64,000 nucleotides of DNA from Thiomonas sp. FB-Cd (GTDB lineage Bacteria > Pseudomonadota > Gammaproteobacteria > Burkholderiales > Burkholderiaceae_C): NCBI RefSeq assembly GCF_000733775.1, contig NZ_JPOE01000005.1:1116001-1180000 (forward strand). Reading direction: 5' to 3'. Shown here piece by piece: positions 7,896-16,646 of this stretch (positions are counted from its first letter, which is position 1; every line of letters starts with the position of its first letter). The position numbers and the translations under genes were made by a program. A model generated the notes under the pieces. That model saw only the letters and a list, made by a program, of their open reading frames with translations. It was not told the origin of the DNA and did not search any database.

Positions 7896-9278
7896 TCATC
7901 CTCCGAGGGCATGGGGAAACAAGGTGGCGATGCCATACAGGACATTGCACACAATCAGCCCAACCATGATGGCGATCGACACCGCATTGCGTCGCGCCGA
8001 GTTGACGTGGTCTCCCATGAGTTCGCGGTCATTGAGCAACATGAGCAGGAACAACATGGCCGCCGGCATGAAGACTGTGGCAATGACCTGCACACTCAGG
8101 TTCAGAAAACCCAGGGGAATCTGAGGGATCATCACGGCGATAGCCGCCAAGGCCGTGCCGACGATTGCCGGCAGATAGAACCCCATGGCCTTGCGCGGCG
8201 GCGCGTTGATTGAGCGGTCGATCTCAAACGCCTCTCCAATCGCCCAGGCACTGCTGGCGGTAATCACGATGGAGGCGATCAGACCGGCCTCCATGAGCCC
8301 CAAAGCAAACAAGGCCATCATCCCATCGCCCAGTTTGCTGCGAATGGCGCGCAGCACCATGTCGGCATCAAGATTCTGCACATTGGGCACACCTTTCAGC
8401 GTTTGTGTGGCCAGAACGATGATCGCCATGGCGACCAGCACCATGCCGATGATGCCGAGCATCAAATCGCGCCGACCCGCGCGGATGTCTTGCGGCAGCA
8501 AACCTTTGTCGACGACACAGGATTGCTGGAAGAACAACTGCCAGGGTGCAATGGTTGTCCCGATATTGGCCGAGATCAGGATCAAGAACGTGAGGGACAG
8601 AAATCCACCTGGGACGATCCAGCCGTGGCCGACGAAGGCTTGGGTCACCGCATGCCAGTTCGGATGCGAGAACAGAGCGAGTGGCACGAAGATCAGGTTG
8701 AACACCGCGATGGAGAGCGAAATCCGCTCCCAGGTCCAGTACCGTAAAAACACCAGGACATACGTAATGAAAACCATTGCGGCAGGCACCGTGAGCCACT
8801 GCGAAAGCCCCAGGGCCTGACCACCCAGGCGAATGCCGATGAACTCGGTCATCAGTGTCAGCACATTGGCGACCACCAGGTCGATGAGTGAGAACCACCC
8901 CCAAAAGGCGCCGTAGCGCTTCCAGATGAGTTCAGCATGGCCGCGACGGGTCACTGCGCCCAAGCGCACGGTCATTTCCTGCACCACATAGGCGACAAAG
9001 CCCAAGAGAATCATCATGGGCAGAAAAATGCCCAATCCGAAAGTCGCACCAGTCTGCGCGTAGGTCACGACGCCACCGGCGTCGTTGTCCCCCAGCATGA
9101 CCAGCACACCGGGCCCGATGAGGGCCAGTCCCAGGGCCAGGCGCGTGCGCCAGTTCTGCTTGCCTCGGCGCAGTTCATCCACATGCAGGCGATCGCGCAA
9201 ACGCTGCTCAAGGTTCTCCGGCAAGGGGGGGCAGTCCGGGCAAAGCTTGGAGTCGAGGGTCGCGGCATCCGTGCTCAT
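7896..9278 (-). CDS. Divergent NRAMP-family divalent metal transporter
   Basis: A 460-residue protein with about 11 membrane helices that fits the NRAMP (SLC11) family. The classical metal-site motifs are changed. TM1 has GDNDAGGV (about residues 63-70) instead of the DPGN motif, and TM6 has ANIGTTIAPWQ (about 237-247) where classical members have a Met-Pro-His block. These changes resemble the divergent bacterial branch that includes magnesium-type NRAMP-related transporters, so Mg2+ or another hard cation is possible. The N-terminus carries a CPDCPP motif (13-18) that could bind metal. Its ATG overlaps the stop of the small upstream ORF, and another small ORF follows it. The family is sure; the substrate is not. 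Confidence 0.85.
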   Translation of the reverse strand: MSTDAATLDSKLCPDCPPLPENLEQRLRDRLHVDELRRGKQNWRTRLALGLALIGPGVLVMLGDNDAGGVVTYAQTGATFGLGIFLPMMILLGFVAYVVQEMTVRLGAVTRRGHAELIWKRYGAFWGWFSLIDLVVANVLTLMTEFIGIRLGGQALGLSQWLTVPAAMVFITYVLVFLRYWTWERISLSIAVFNLIFVPLALFSHPNWHAVTQAFVGHGWIVPGGFLSLTFLILISANIGTTIAPWQLFFQQSCVVDKGLLPQDIRAGRRDLMLGIIGMVLVAMAIIVLATQTLKGVPNVQNLDADMVLRAIRSKLGDGMMALFALGLMEAGLIASIVITASSAWAIGEAFEIDRSINAPPRKAMGFYLPAIVGTALAAIAVMIPQIPLGFLNLSVQVIATVFMPAAMLFLLMLLNDRELMGDHVNSARRNAVSIAIMVGLIVCNVLYGIATLFPHALGG

Positions 9279-9481
9279 GGACGGCTTCCCCGCGTCGGGG
9301 TGTTTCGGGCCTGGCGTTGATCAAGACGCTCCAGGATGACACCCAGTGTGGCCAGGCGCACATCCATGATGGTGATCTGCACCGGTTCTGCGACAAGCGC
9401 GCCAACGGAGGCTGCGGCACGCGGCGCTGACCTGCTACGGCACGGCAGCAGGCGGGCGATGAGGTTTTGAAGCACAAACAT
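9275..9481 (-). CDS. Small protein coupled to the NRAMP transporter
   Basis: A 68-residue ORF (MFVLQNLIARLLPCRSRSAP...) starting at the ATG 9481 behind a good GGAGG, six bases upstream of the start. A longer frame to 9577 exists but lacks such a site. The stop codon overlaps the transporter ATG (ATGA), so it likely drives translational coupling. The middle reads VQITIMDVRLATLGVILERLDQ, a beta-helix pattern. No family is recognised, and no membrane helix is obvious beyond a weak amphipathic N-terminus. Confidence 0.5.
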   Translation of the reverse strand: MFVLQNLIARLLPCRSRSAPRAAASVGALVAEPVQITIMDVRLATLGVILERLDQRQARNTPTRGSRP

Positions 9482-9902
9482 CAGTTCCTCCGTTCGTGTG
9501 AGACGGCACAACAAAAGTTGCGCGCAGGCGTCGCAAACACGCTTACGCGATAACCAACACGAAGAGGGGGAGTACAAGAACGAGGAACTCGTTCTGGAAC
9601 CACCGCCAGCCAGAGGGCGGCGGCAGCGAAGAACAGGGTCTGCTGTCGAAAGCCTTCAGGCGTTCACTTCACTGATCGACAACTGTCACTGTCCATTGGG
9701 TGGATTTGAGCCGGGATACGGCAAAATATGAAACATCGGCAATCATAGTTGCAGCGCAACATACGAGTCAAGCAGGCATCAAGGTGCGTCAGATGGCTGC
9801 TCGTCAACCGATGCGAACGTCGTGCCTGATGCGTGTTCCCTTCGGGGCATGCCGCATTCCGACGCACGCCCCGACCCGCTCCACTCGTCCTAACATTGCG
9901 GC
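9482..9902. other. 420-base gap between divergent units; small hairpin, possible decayed ORF
   Basis: No convincing gene is present. A perfect stem agaacgag-gaa-ctcgttct lies at 9577-9595. On the minus strand two overlapping frames (9544-9659) encode hydrophobic stretches LFFAAAALWLAVV and FLVLVLPLFVLVIA, as if a small membrane protein had frameshifted. I looked for a yybP-ykoY manganese riboswitch upstream of the transporter and did not find its core. Confidence 0.3.
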
Positions 9903-10412
9903 ATGGATACAGCCTCTCCGACACCCGCCTCGAGCCACCACACCCTGTACTGGGAAGACTTTCCCGCAGGCCACGTGACGGATTGCGGCAGCACCACCAT
10001 CAGCCGCGAAGCCATCCTGGACTTCGCCCGCCAGTTCGACCCCCAGCCCTTCCACGTGGACGAAGAGGCAGCTCGCCATTCATTGTTTGGCGGCTTGGTC
10101 GCCAGCGGCTGGCACACCTGCTCCGTCGCCATGCGCCTGATGTGTGATGCCTACCTCCTGCGCACAAGCAGCCAAGGTTCTCCAGGTATCGACGAGCTTC
10201 GCTGGCTTAAGCCGGTGCACCCTGGAGACACGCTGACGCTGCGCATGACTGTCCTCGATTCGCGCCCGATGCGCAGCAAACCGCATCTGGGACTCGTGCA
10301 ATCGCAATGGGAGATGCGCAATCAAAACGGCGAGTCCGTGCTCAGCATGAAGGGCTGGGGCATGTTCAAGCGCCGCCCTGACGCGCTGCCGACGCAGGAG
10401 ATCGCCGCTTGA
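9903..10412 (+). CDS. MaoC-like hot-dog fold hydratase/dehydratase
   Basis: A 169-residue single hot-dog domain protein of the MaoC family. The hydratase motif FDPQPFHVDEEAA (about residues 45-57) supplies the Asp/His pair, followed by GGLVASGWHT, a hallmark of the family. Such enzymes hydrate enoyl-CoA or related acyl-thioesters. The start ATG opens the frame directly, and length is normal. The next gene overlaps by four bases. Clear family; substrate unknown. Confidence 0.88.
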   Translation: MDTASPTPASSHHTLYWEDFPAGHVTDCGSTTISREAILDFARQFDPQPFHVDEEAARHSLFGGLVASGWHTCSVAMRLMCDAYLLRTSSQGSPGIDELRWLKPVHPGDTLTLRMTVLDSRPMRSKPHLGLVQSQWEMRNQNGESVLSMKGWGMFKRRPDALPTQEIAA

Positions 10413-10849
10413 GCGTCGGCACGCAATCTCGCCTATGGGTGGCAGCGCAGTTTGGGCTCATTGCCTTGATGCTGGCGTGGCCAGCCGATTGGGCGTGGGA
10501 CGCCACGGCCATCGCGCTTGGCGTGCTGGCTGTGGCATTGGGTCTCTGGGTGTTCGCCTACAACCGTCCGGGCAATTTCAATATCCGGCCCGAGCCCAAG
10601 GCTGGCGCCACGCTCGTCACGCGCGGACCGTACCGCTGGGTCCGCCACCCCATGTACGTGGCGCTGTTGCTGGGCATGGCTGCGGTGGCGGCGCAGGCGC
10701 ATAGCCCTGTACAACCCCTCCTGTGGGTGGTTCTGGTCGCCGCACTCAACTTCAAAGCCGCGCTTGAGGAGCGCCTGCTGGCAACAAAGTGGCCCGATTA
10801 CGCCGCCTACTGCGCCCGCACCAAGCGGTTCATCCCGGGCGTCTGGTGA
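10409..10849 (+). CDS. Isoprenylcysteine carboxyl methyltransferase-like membrane methyltransferase
   Basis: A 146-residue integral membrane protein with four or five helices and the ICMT/PEMT signature GPYRWVRHPMYV (about residues 71-82), plus a distal EERLLATKWPDYAAYCARTK block that binds the AdoMet cofactor. The family methylates prenylated or lipid-like substrates with S-adenosylmethionine. Bacterial members of this size are common and mostly uncharacterised. Start ATGAGC... is preferred as GTG/TTG-type overlap with the MaoC gene (TTGAGC at 10409). It converges with the EamA gene, overlapping its 3' end by 20 bases. Confidence 0.8.
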   Translation: MSVGTQSRLWVAAQFGLIALMLAWPADWAWDATAIALGVLAVALGLWVFAYNRPGNFNIRPEPKAGATLVTRGPYRWVRHPMYVALLLGMAAVAAQAHSPVQPLLWVVLVAALNFKAALEERLLATKWPDYAAYCARTKRFIPGVW

Positions 10850-11705
10850 GCCACGCGGCAAGCGACAGCAAGACACTGGCGGCCGCGATCGGCGCGCCAG
10901 GCCAGGCAACGACCCAGGTTTGCAACGCCAGCGTCGCCACGGGGGCAATCCGTGCCAGTGCCGCAAGCGGGCGGGGGCGATGCTGCGCACCTGGTGCAAA
11001 CCACAGCAATGGCAAGACCAGACCGCCCACGGCGACCTGCACGGCCAGGGCCGCCCAGCCTGCGCTGCTTGGAGCAAGCAGCCAGTTCTCCCCCGCCGCA
11101 ACGGATGCCACCGGCAGGGTGACGGCGGCGCCGATGAGCTGATAGAAAAGGAATTTCTCACCACCGCAGTGCACGAGGCGCGCATCGCGCGTGAGGCGCG
11201 CCTCTGCCGCCCACACCAAGCCGGCGCCCATCGCGCACGCCGCGGCCCAGCCCCTTGCCAGAAGAAGCCCGCCGAGCAAGGCCATGATGGCCAGTAATAG
11301 GCCGATCAGAATGGTGCGCCGCGGGCCTCGGCTCACGAGCGCGTAACCGCCCTGCATGGCCACCAACACGCCGAATCCTAGGACAACGGCTAGCGGCGCA
11401 TGGACCTGCGCAATGGCGACGTACAGCAGGCCCAGGCGGAGGCTGAACAGCAGGCCTAACCAGGCCCCGGGAGCCAGTGTGTCATCCTGCGCAAACACGG
11501 CCACGTTGTGCCAGCGCGTCCACAGCCAAACCAAAAGCAACGCGGAGGTCGTCGCGATGGTGGCCTGCAACAGCGGCGGCACGCTCGCCGCGGCCACTCC
11601 GATAGCGACCGGCTGGGTGGTCCAGAGCAGGGCGCTGCCCAGCTCGCGCGAGCGCACGGCGTGCGCGGCTGGGTCACCGATGAGGGGAGGAACAGCGGCC
11701 GTCAT
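10830..11705 (-). CDS. EamA/DMT-type inner-membrane permease
   Basis: A 291-residue protein with about ten hydrophobic helices, fitting the drug/metabolite transporter superfamily layout of two five-helix halves. The upstream frame extension to 11879 is low-complexity and out of family, so I start at the ATG 11705 (MTAAVPPLIGDP). The region QPVAIGVAAASVPPLLQATIA begins the first helices. The tail overlaps the convergent methyltransferase gene by 20 bases. Substrate and direction cannot be told; the call rests on topology more than on motifs. Confidence 0.6.
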   Translation of the reverse strand: MTAAVPPLIGDPAAHAVRSRELGSALLWTTQPVAIGVAAASVPPLLQATIATTSALLLVWLWTRWHNVAVFAQDDTLAPGAWLGLLFSLRLGLLYVAIAQVHAPLAVVLGFGVLVAMQGGYALVSRGPRRTILIGLLLAIMALLGGLLLARGWAAACAMGAGLVWAAEARLTRDARLVHCGGEKFLFYQLIGAAVTLPVASVAAGENWLLAPSSAGWAALAVQVAVGGLVLPLLWFAPGAQHRPRPLAALARIAPVATLALQTWVVAWPGAPIAAASVLLSLAAWLTRRPG

Positions 11706-11752
11706 GCACGCAACGCCCAGGTCTTGCGCATGGCCGGTTGCTTTGCGGGGGC

Positions 11753-12366
11753 TCAGGCCTTCTTGGTGTTTCGCTCGGCCGCCAGCGTGGCCGCCACCGC
11801 GGGGCGGGCCTGCATGCGCGCCATAAAGGCTTGCAACGCCGGCCAGGGCGCCAGATCTGGACCGACAAAGCCAGCCCACGTCAGCACCGTGAACAAGTAG
11901 GCATCGGCCACCGAGAAGCCGGAGGGCAACAGATAGTCTTGCTTGGACAGGGTCTGGGCGATGTAATCGAATCGCTCGCTCAGGCGCTTCTTCTGCGCCT
12001 CTTTCAGCGCTTCGGTTGAGTCCGGATTGAACAGCGGGCTGAACTGCTTATGCAGCTCGGTGGAGATGAAGTTCAACCATTCCTGCAAGCGGTAGCGCTC
12101 CATGGTGCCATTGGCCGGGCCAGATGCGCCTCGGGTTTGCGGTCGGCCAGGTACTGCACGATGGCTGGACCCTCGGTGAGAAGGCTGCCGTCATCGAGTT
12201 GCAGGACCGGCACATACCCCTTGGGGTTGATGGCGCGGAAATCGCCGCCGCCGTCCATTGCTTTCGTACGCAGGTCCACCTTGACCGTTTCCACCGGCAG
12301 GCCGAGCTCGTGCAAAACGATGTGCGGGGACAGCGAACACGCGCCGGGACTGAAATACAGTTTCAT
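11753..12366 (-). pseudogene. gst: Glutathione S-transferase gene with a single-base frameshift
   Basis: Two frames together encode a complete ~204-residue bacterial beta-class GST. The first (12366 to about 12120) reads [18 protein letters not shown], with the catalytic-site CSLSPH motif, and [14 protein letters not shown]. It then runs off as [14 protein letters not shown] and stops. The second (about 12118 to 11753) continues the family sequence from [18 protein letters not shown] through SVADAYLFTVLTWAGF. One C is missing in the run at 12117-12119 (plus-strand ggg), where family members have LAPANGT. This is either a real inactivating deletion or a sequencing error in a short homopolymer. 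No other damage is seen, so the event would be recent. Confidence 0.85.
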
Positions 12367-12487
12367 GCAAGATCTCCTTCAAAGCGAAAAAAGTAAGGGG
12401 CAAGGCGTGCGAGCTGCCCCGCACGAACCGTACCGCATGCTAGCCACGCATCGGAAATCGTGCAGGCGATGCGTCAACTGCACCCCT

Positions 12488-13987
12488 TCAGCCGTCTAGA
12501 CCTTCCTGCACTTGCTCGGCCGCGCGCAACACGGCTCTGGCCTTGGCTTCGGTTTCGCGCCATTCCATCTCCGGCACCGAGTCGGCAACCACGCCAGCAG
12601 CCGCCTGCACATACAGCCAGTTGTCCTTCACGATACCCGTGCGGATCGCAATGGCCACATCCATGTCCCCCGCGAAGCTCCAATACCCAATGGCGCCGCC
12701 ATACAACCCGCGGCGAGTCGGCTCAAGCTCGTCGATCACCTCCATGGCCCGGATCTTGGGCGCGCCCGACAGGGTCCCCGCAGGAAAAGTCGCACGCAAG
12801 ACATCCATGGCTGAAAGCCCTGGCTTGAGCAAGGCCTCGACATTGCTGACGATGTGCATGACGTGCGAATAGCGCTCGATGGCGAAGGCTTCCGTGACCT
12901 TCACGCTACCCGTCGTGGCGATACGACCGAGGTCATTGCGCGCAAGATCGATGAGCATCAGGTGCTCGGCGCGCTCCTTCGGGTCCGCCAACAGCTCGCG
13001 CTCCTGGCGCGCATCATCCTCAAGCGTTGCGCCCCTCGGGCGGGTTCCAGCAAGGGGGCGGATGGTGATCTTGCGTCCCTGCGTCACCGCTTCCTGGCGC
13101 ACCAGAATCTCGGGCGACGAGGCCGCCACCTGAAAGTCGCCGAAATTGAAGTAAATCATGTACGGCGAGGGGTTGAGCGAACGCAGCGCGCGGTACAGTG
13201 ACAATGGCGACTCGGTATAGCGCTTGCGCAGCCGCTGGCCGACTTGCACCTGCATGAAATCGCCGGCCGCGATGTAGTCCTTGGCACGCTCCACGGCGTT
13301 GATGTAATCGGCCTTGTCGAACTCGCGCTCCGTCGGGGTCACGGTGCTGCGGGTCATGGCAGGCGCAGTCACGGAAAAGCGCAATTGCTCACGAAGCGCA
13401 CGCAGGCGCGAGCGAGCCCGTGTAAAGGCCTCGGGCTGGGTGGGGTCAGCGTAGACAATCAGGTACAGCCGCCCCGACAGATTGTCGATCACGGCAAGCT
13501 CCTCGCTCAGCAGCAGCAGAATGTCGGGCAGTCCCAGCGGGTCGGGCTTGGGGTGGCGCCTGCCTGAGGCCATCAGGCGCGGCTCGATGTAACGCGCGGC
13601 GTCATAACCGAAGTAACCGGCCAAACCACCGCAAAATCGCGGCATTCCCGCCGGCAGCGCAACCTTGAAGCGCTGGTAGTAGCTTTCGATGAAATCCAGC
13701 GGCGGCTGCTCGGAACGCTCGACCTCGACGCCGTCGTGCAGAACCCGCGTGACGCCGTCCTTCACGCGAAGCTCTGTGCGTGCGGCCAGTCCGATGAAGG
13801 AATAGCGCCCGAAACGCTCGCCGCCCACAACCGACTCCAAGAGAAAGGTATTGCGCCCCCCTTGTGCGGGGTGCGCCAGCTTGAGATAGAGCGAAAGCGG
13901 GGTCTCCAGATCCGCGAATGCCTCGGAAACCAGGGCGATGCGGTTGTAGCCCTCGCGCGCTAAAGATTGAAATTCGAGTTCGGTCAT
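12488..13987 (-). CDS. trpE: Anthranilate synthase component I
   Basis: A 499-residue chorismate-utilising enzyme that makes anthranilate in tryptophan synthesis, with TrpG supplying ammonia. The N-terminal regulatory part has the tryptophan-site pattern LLESVVGGERFGRYSFIG. The catalytic part has IRPLAGTRPRGAT, LMLIDLARNDLGRI and GAPKIRAMEVIDELE. Length is standard. In many betaproteobacteria trpE follows rpe and gph and precedes trpG, but here no trpG follows (a broken gst does), and gph lies 2 kb away behind two plus-strand genes. A small hairpin lies 39 bases upstream of the ATG (14026-14043). I saw no Trp-rich leader peptide. Confidence 0.96.
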   Translation of the reverse strand: MTELEFQSLAREGYNRIALVSEAFADLETPLSLYLKLAHPAQGGRNTFLLESVVGGERFGRYSFIGLAARTELRVKDGVTRVLHDGVEVERSEQPPLDFIESYYQRFKVALPAGMPRFCGGLAGYFGYDAARYIEPRLMASGRRHPKPDPLGLPDILLLLSEELAVIDNLSGRLYLIVYADPTQPEAFTRARSRLRALREQLRFSVTAPAMTRSTVTPTEREFDKADYINAVERAKDYIAAGDFMQVQVGQRLRKRYTESPLSLYRALRSLNPSPYMIYFNFGDFQVAASSPEILVRQEAVTQGRKITIRPLAGTRPRGATLEDDARQERELLADPKERAEHLMLIDLARNDLGRIATTGSVKVTEAFAIERYSHVMHIVSNVEALLKPGLSAMDVLRATFPAGTLSGAPKIRAMEVIDELEPTRRGLYGGAIGYWSFAGDMDVAIAIRTGIVKDNWLYVQAAAGVVADSVPEMEWRETEAKARAVLRAAEQVQEGLDG

Positions 13988-14408
13988 GGCGTCATGTCTT
14001 TTGATCAGAGCCCCTGCCGCGCTTGGCCTTCCCGACGGAAGGCTGTGTCATGTGCGGCCTCATGGCCAGCACGAGGCACCGGTGCGGGCAGGGCTACGGC
14101 GCAGGTGCGGATTGCAAGGGCGCACGCGCAGTCGAGTGGGTGGGAATCGGGCGCTCAGGCCCGCCAGGGCCAAGCCCCCCGGTCCGCTGAACCGAAGATG
14201 TGTTTGCGATGGACGAACATGCGCGCGATCAAGTGCGTTGCCGGGCACGCTAGCGCAGCGCCCGAAATGGCTCGACTGTAGCAAACCCGCGCCCCTCTCG
14301 GCGCCGGGACGTTGGAGCATGACGGTCGTGCGGGCTTGCCAAGCCCGGGAATTTGTCGGAAACTGAACGAACGTGCTTTTTTCCACCCATCCGCACTTCG
14401 GAGACGCC
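13988..14408. other. 420-base gap upstream of trpE, with a small hairpin
   Basis: No gene is recognised. A perfect 7-base stem gccttcc-cgac-ggaaggc lies at 14026-14043. It falls in the trpE 5' leader if transcription starts upstream. No U-tract follows on the trpE sense strand, so it is not a classic attenuator. The rest is GC-rich with no visible repeats. Confidence 0.4.
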
Positions 14409-15020
14409 ATGCCCCCTACCAGCCGCGCACCGGGCCTCGTGCCACGCCTGCTTCTCGCCGCCACGCTCACGGTATGCGCACAGGCTGCCCATGCGCTGGA
14501 CATCCACGGGGTGCAGATCGAGCCATCACAGCAACTTGCGGGCAAGAACCTCGTGCTCAATGGGGCTGGAACACGCTACTTCGTCTTCTTCAAGGTTTAT
14601 GTTGCAGCGCTGTACCTGCCCAGCAAGACCGGCAGTGCGAAAGCTGCGCTGGACATGCCCGGACCCAAGGAATTGCATCTGGTCATGCTGCGCAATATCA
14701 GCGGCAAGGAACTGGGTGACAAGCTCACCGAGGGGATTCAGAACAATGTCTCGGCACAGGAATTCTCGGGATTGATTCCGGCGATGGCCCGACTTGGCGG
14801 ACTGTTCGCCCGAAAGCGCAACCTCAAGACCGGCGAGACGGTAAGCCTGCGGTTTGTTCCCGGACAAGGCACGACCATCGACATTGACGGCGCGCCCGCC
14901 GATGCGCCCTACGCCGAGCCTGACTTTTTCAATGCCATGCTCAAGATCTGGCTGGGCAAGGATCCCGCCGACGCCCGGCTCAAGGGTGCCCTCCTCGGGG
15001 ATGCAGCGCAGAGCAACTGA
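14409..15020 (+). CDS. Secreted chalcone-isomerase-like domain protein (copy 1)
   Basis: A 203-residue protein with a signal peptide (LLLAATLTVCAQAAHA) followed by a chalcone-isomerase-like domain. The family pattern is clear: FFKVYVAALYLPSKTG, GPKELHLVMLRNISGKELGD, and a C-terminal LKIWLGKDPADARLKGALLG. Bacterial members are periplasmic and lack the plant catalytic residues; their function is largely unknown, with lipid or fatty-acid binding suggested for relatives. I choose ATG 14409, which has GGAGA a few bases upstream, rather than 14373. A paralogue follows 200 bases later in the same direction. Confidence 0.8.
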   Translation: MPPTSRAPGLVPRLLLAATLTVCAQAAHALDIHGVQIEPSQQLAGKNLVLNGAGTRYFVFFKVYVAALYLPSKTGSAKAALDMPGPKELHLVMLRNISGKELGDKLTEGIQNNVSAQEFSGLIPAMARLGGLFARKRNLKTGETVSLRFVPGQGTTIDIDGAPADAPYAEPDFFNAMLKIWLGKDPADARLKGALLGDAAQSN

Positions 15021-15222
15021 GCCCGGTTGCCGCGCCTGCCGCCCGCGCTCCGGGCCTGACACGGCGCAAGATGTGAACTGGCTCGGCGCACGCCAGCGCG
15101 CGCTGCGGCATGCGCTTGCGAGCGCTCACAGATTGTTGCGAAATCACACCCCTCACGCCCGGAATGCGTGAATAATTGATCACTTATATTGAACGCTCAA
15201 GCAAGAGCCCGAGGAGTCATCG

Positions 15223-15831
15223 ATGAAAAAAATCATGTTGGCCGCAGCGCTGGCCACAAGCTTCGCAACCATGAATGCCAATGCCGCGATCAAGGTTGGC
15301 GGTGTGTCGGTTGAACAATCCAGTCCAGCCAACGGCACCCCCCTCTGGATCAATGGCGCGGGCGTGATCTCCCTGGCCGGCCAGCGCATGGCAGCAGCGC
15401 TGTACGTGCCGGAAAACAGCACGTCCGACTCCGCCATCATGACCGCAAGTCCGAAGGAATTGCGACTGATCCCAATGAAAGCCGTTGGCGGCGCGCAGCT
15501 CGGCCAAGCCATTGATGCCCTCGTGAAGAAAAGCGTATCGGCTGCTCAATACAAGCAGTACGAGCCCGATCTCGCAAAGGTGAAGGACATGTTCAAGAGT
15601 GTGAAAACGATCCCCGCAGGGCAGACGGTGTCCCTGCGATCCTTTGGCAAGCAAGGCACTTACATCATGGTCCCCGGCGGACTGAAAATGGCTCCCCTTG
15701 GCGGGGCCGAGCTGTTCGACAGCCTGGCCCGGGCGCTGCCGCACGCCGTGATCAACAGCGCCGCAGTGCAAAAGCAGAACCATCCCTCAGCCGATTGCTT
15801 GGGCTGTGCAAAGCCCGCGAAGGCGCTTTGA
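15223..15831 (+). CDS. Secreted chalcone-isomerase-like domain protein (copy 2)
   Basis: A 202-residue paralogue of the preceding gene, with signal peptide MKKIMLAAALATSFATMNANA and an AGGAG site seven bases upstream. It keeps the family frame (AGQRMAAALYVPENSTS, ASPKELRLIPMKAVGG) but diverges strongly from copy 1, so the duplication is old or the two were acquired separately. The C-terminus carries an extra CLGC motif near residues 193-196 (ADCLGCAKPAKAL), absent from copy 1. That motif could bind a metal or form a disulfide. It is convergent with gph. Confidence 0.75.
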   Translation: MKKIMLAAALATSFATMNANAAIKVGGVSVEQSSPANGTPLWINGAGVISLAGQRMAAALYVPENSTSDSAIMTASPKELRLIPMKAVGGAQLGQAIDALVKKSVSAAQYKQYEPDLAKVKDMFKSVKTIPAGQTVSLRSFGKQGTYIMVPGGLKMAPLGGAELFDSLARALPHAVINSAAVQKQNHPSADCLGCAKPAKAL

Positions 15832-15879
15832 CCGCACGGCCGCCGTCCCGCACCGCGGCTGCTGCGCCAGGCATGGCTA

Positions 15880-15909
15880 GGCCGGCGCGGGATTAGCCAT
15901 CCGCCGGCC
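15880..15909. terminator. GC hairpin between convergent genes, possible bidirectional terminator
   Basis: Arms ggccggcg (15880-15887) and cgccggcc (15902-15909) pair perfectly around a 14-base loop. It lies between the stop of the second chalcone-isomerase-like gene and the stop of gph. No T-tract is present on either side. Confidence 0.35.
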
Positions 15910-15938
15910 GTTCGTCGACGGCTGGTGGCCCTTGCCGC

Positions 15939-16646
15939 TCAGGCCGGCAGCTGCAGCGGAAGCTGATCGAGGCGGTCAAAGTAGGCGGCAGCAGCCGTGG
16001 CGCGAATGGGCTCGCCGTGGTTGTAGCCGTAGGTCGCCAGAACCACGGCGCATCCGGCACCTCCAGCCGCCAGCGCGTCGTTTTGCGAGTCGCCCACCAT
16101 CAGCGTGTGGGCCGGATCGATGCCAATTTGCCGGCAGGTCTCCACCAGGGGCATGGGATCGGGCTTCTTGCGCGCAAACGCATCGCCGCCATTGACCGCG
16201 CGAAAAAAGTCCAGCAGCCCCTTCTGGCGCAACAGCTCACGCGCATACGCGGTGGGCTTGTTGGTGATGCAAGCGAGCACCAAGCCCGTGTCGGTAAAGC
16301 GCTGCAGGCCCTCCAGCACTCCTGGGAACACGTCCGAATGCTTGCCGTTCACGTCGGCATAGTGACGCTGGTAGGCGTCGATGGCCCGCGGATAGAGTTC
16401 GTCAGCCTGGGCGTCAGACACGTGGATGCGAAGGGTCTGTGCAACCAGGTATTCCGAGCCCTTGCCGATGCGCACCTCGACCTGGTCACGGCTGACCTCG
16501 GGCAGGCCAAACTCAGGAAGCATCCGGTTCAGCGTGGCGTGAAAGTCGCCAAGCGTATCCACCATGGTGCCGTCGAGATCGACGATCGCGGCACGCATGG
16601 ACCGTCCATTCACGCTGAGCCCCGGCAGTTGTAGCTGTGCATTCAT
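15939..16646 (-). CDS. gph: Phosphoglycolate phosphatase
   Basis: A 235-residue HAD phosphatase that hydrolyses 2-phosphoglycolate. Motif I is DLDGTMVDT (about residues 23-31), motif [12 protein letters not shown], and motifs [18 protein letters not shown] and [11 protein letters not shown]. The ATG overlaps the rpe stop codon (ATGA), which is the usual rpe-gph pairing in betaproteobacteria. An internal Met at residue 17 could also serve as start, but the overlapped ATG is favoured. Gph clears the by-product of Rubisco oxygenation or of DNA repair. Confidence 0.93.
   Translation of the reverse strand: MNAQLQLPGLSVNGRSMRAAIVDLDGTMVDTLGDFHATLNRMLPEFGLPEVSRDQVEVRIGKGSEYLVAQTLRIHVSDAQADELYPRAIDAYQRHYADVNGKHSDVFPGVLEGLQRFTDTGLVLACITNKPTAYARELLRQKGLLDFFRAVNGGDAFARKKPDPMPLVETCRQIGIDPAHTLMVGDSQNDALAAGGAGCAVVLATYGYNHGEPIRATAAAAYFDRLDQLPLQLPA

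Noticed and set aside
9482-9740. yybP-ykoY manganese riboswitch before the NRAMP gene
   Set aside because: The conserved core and paired stems were not found on the minus strand; only a short unrelated hairpin is present.
13988-14140. Trp attenuator upstream of trpE
   Set aside because: A hairpin exists, but there is no Trp-rich leader peptide and no U-tract after it.
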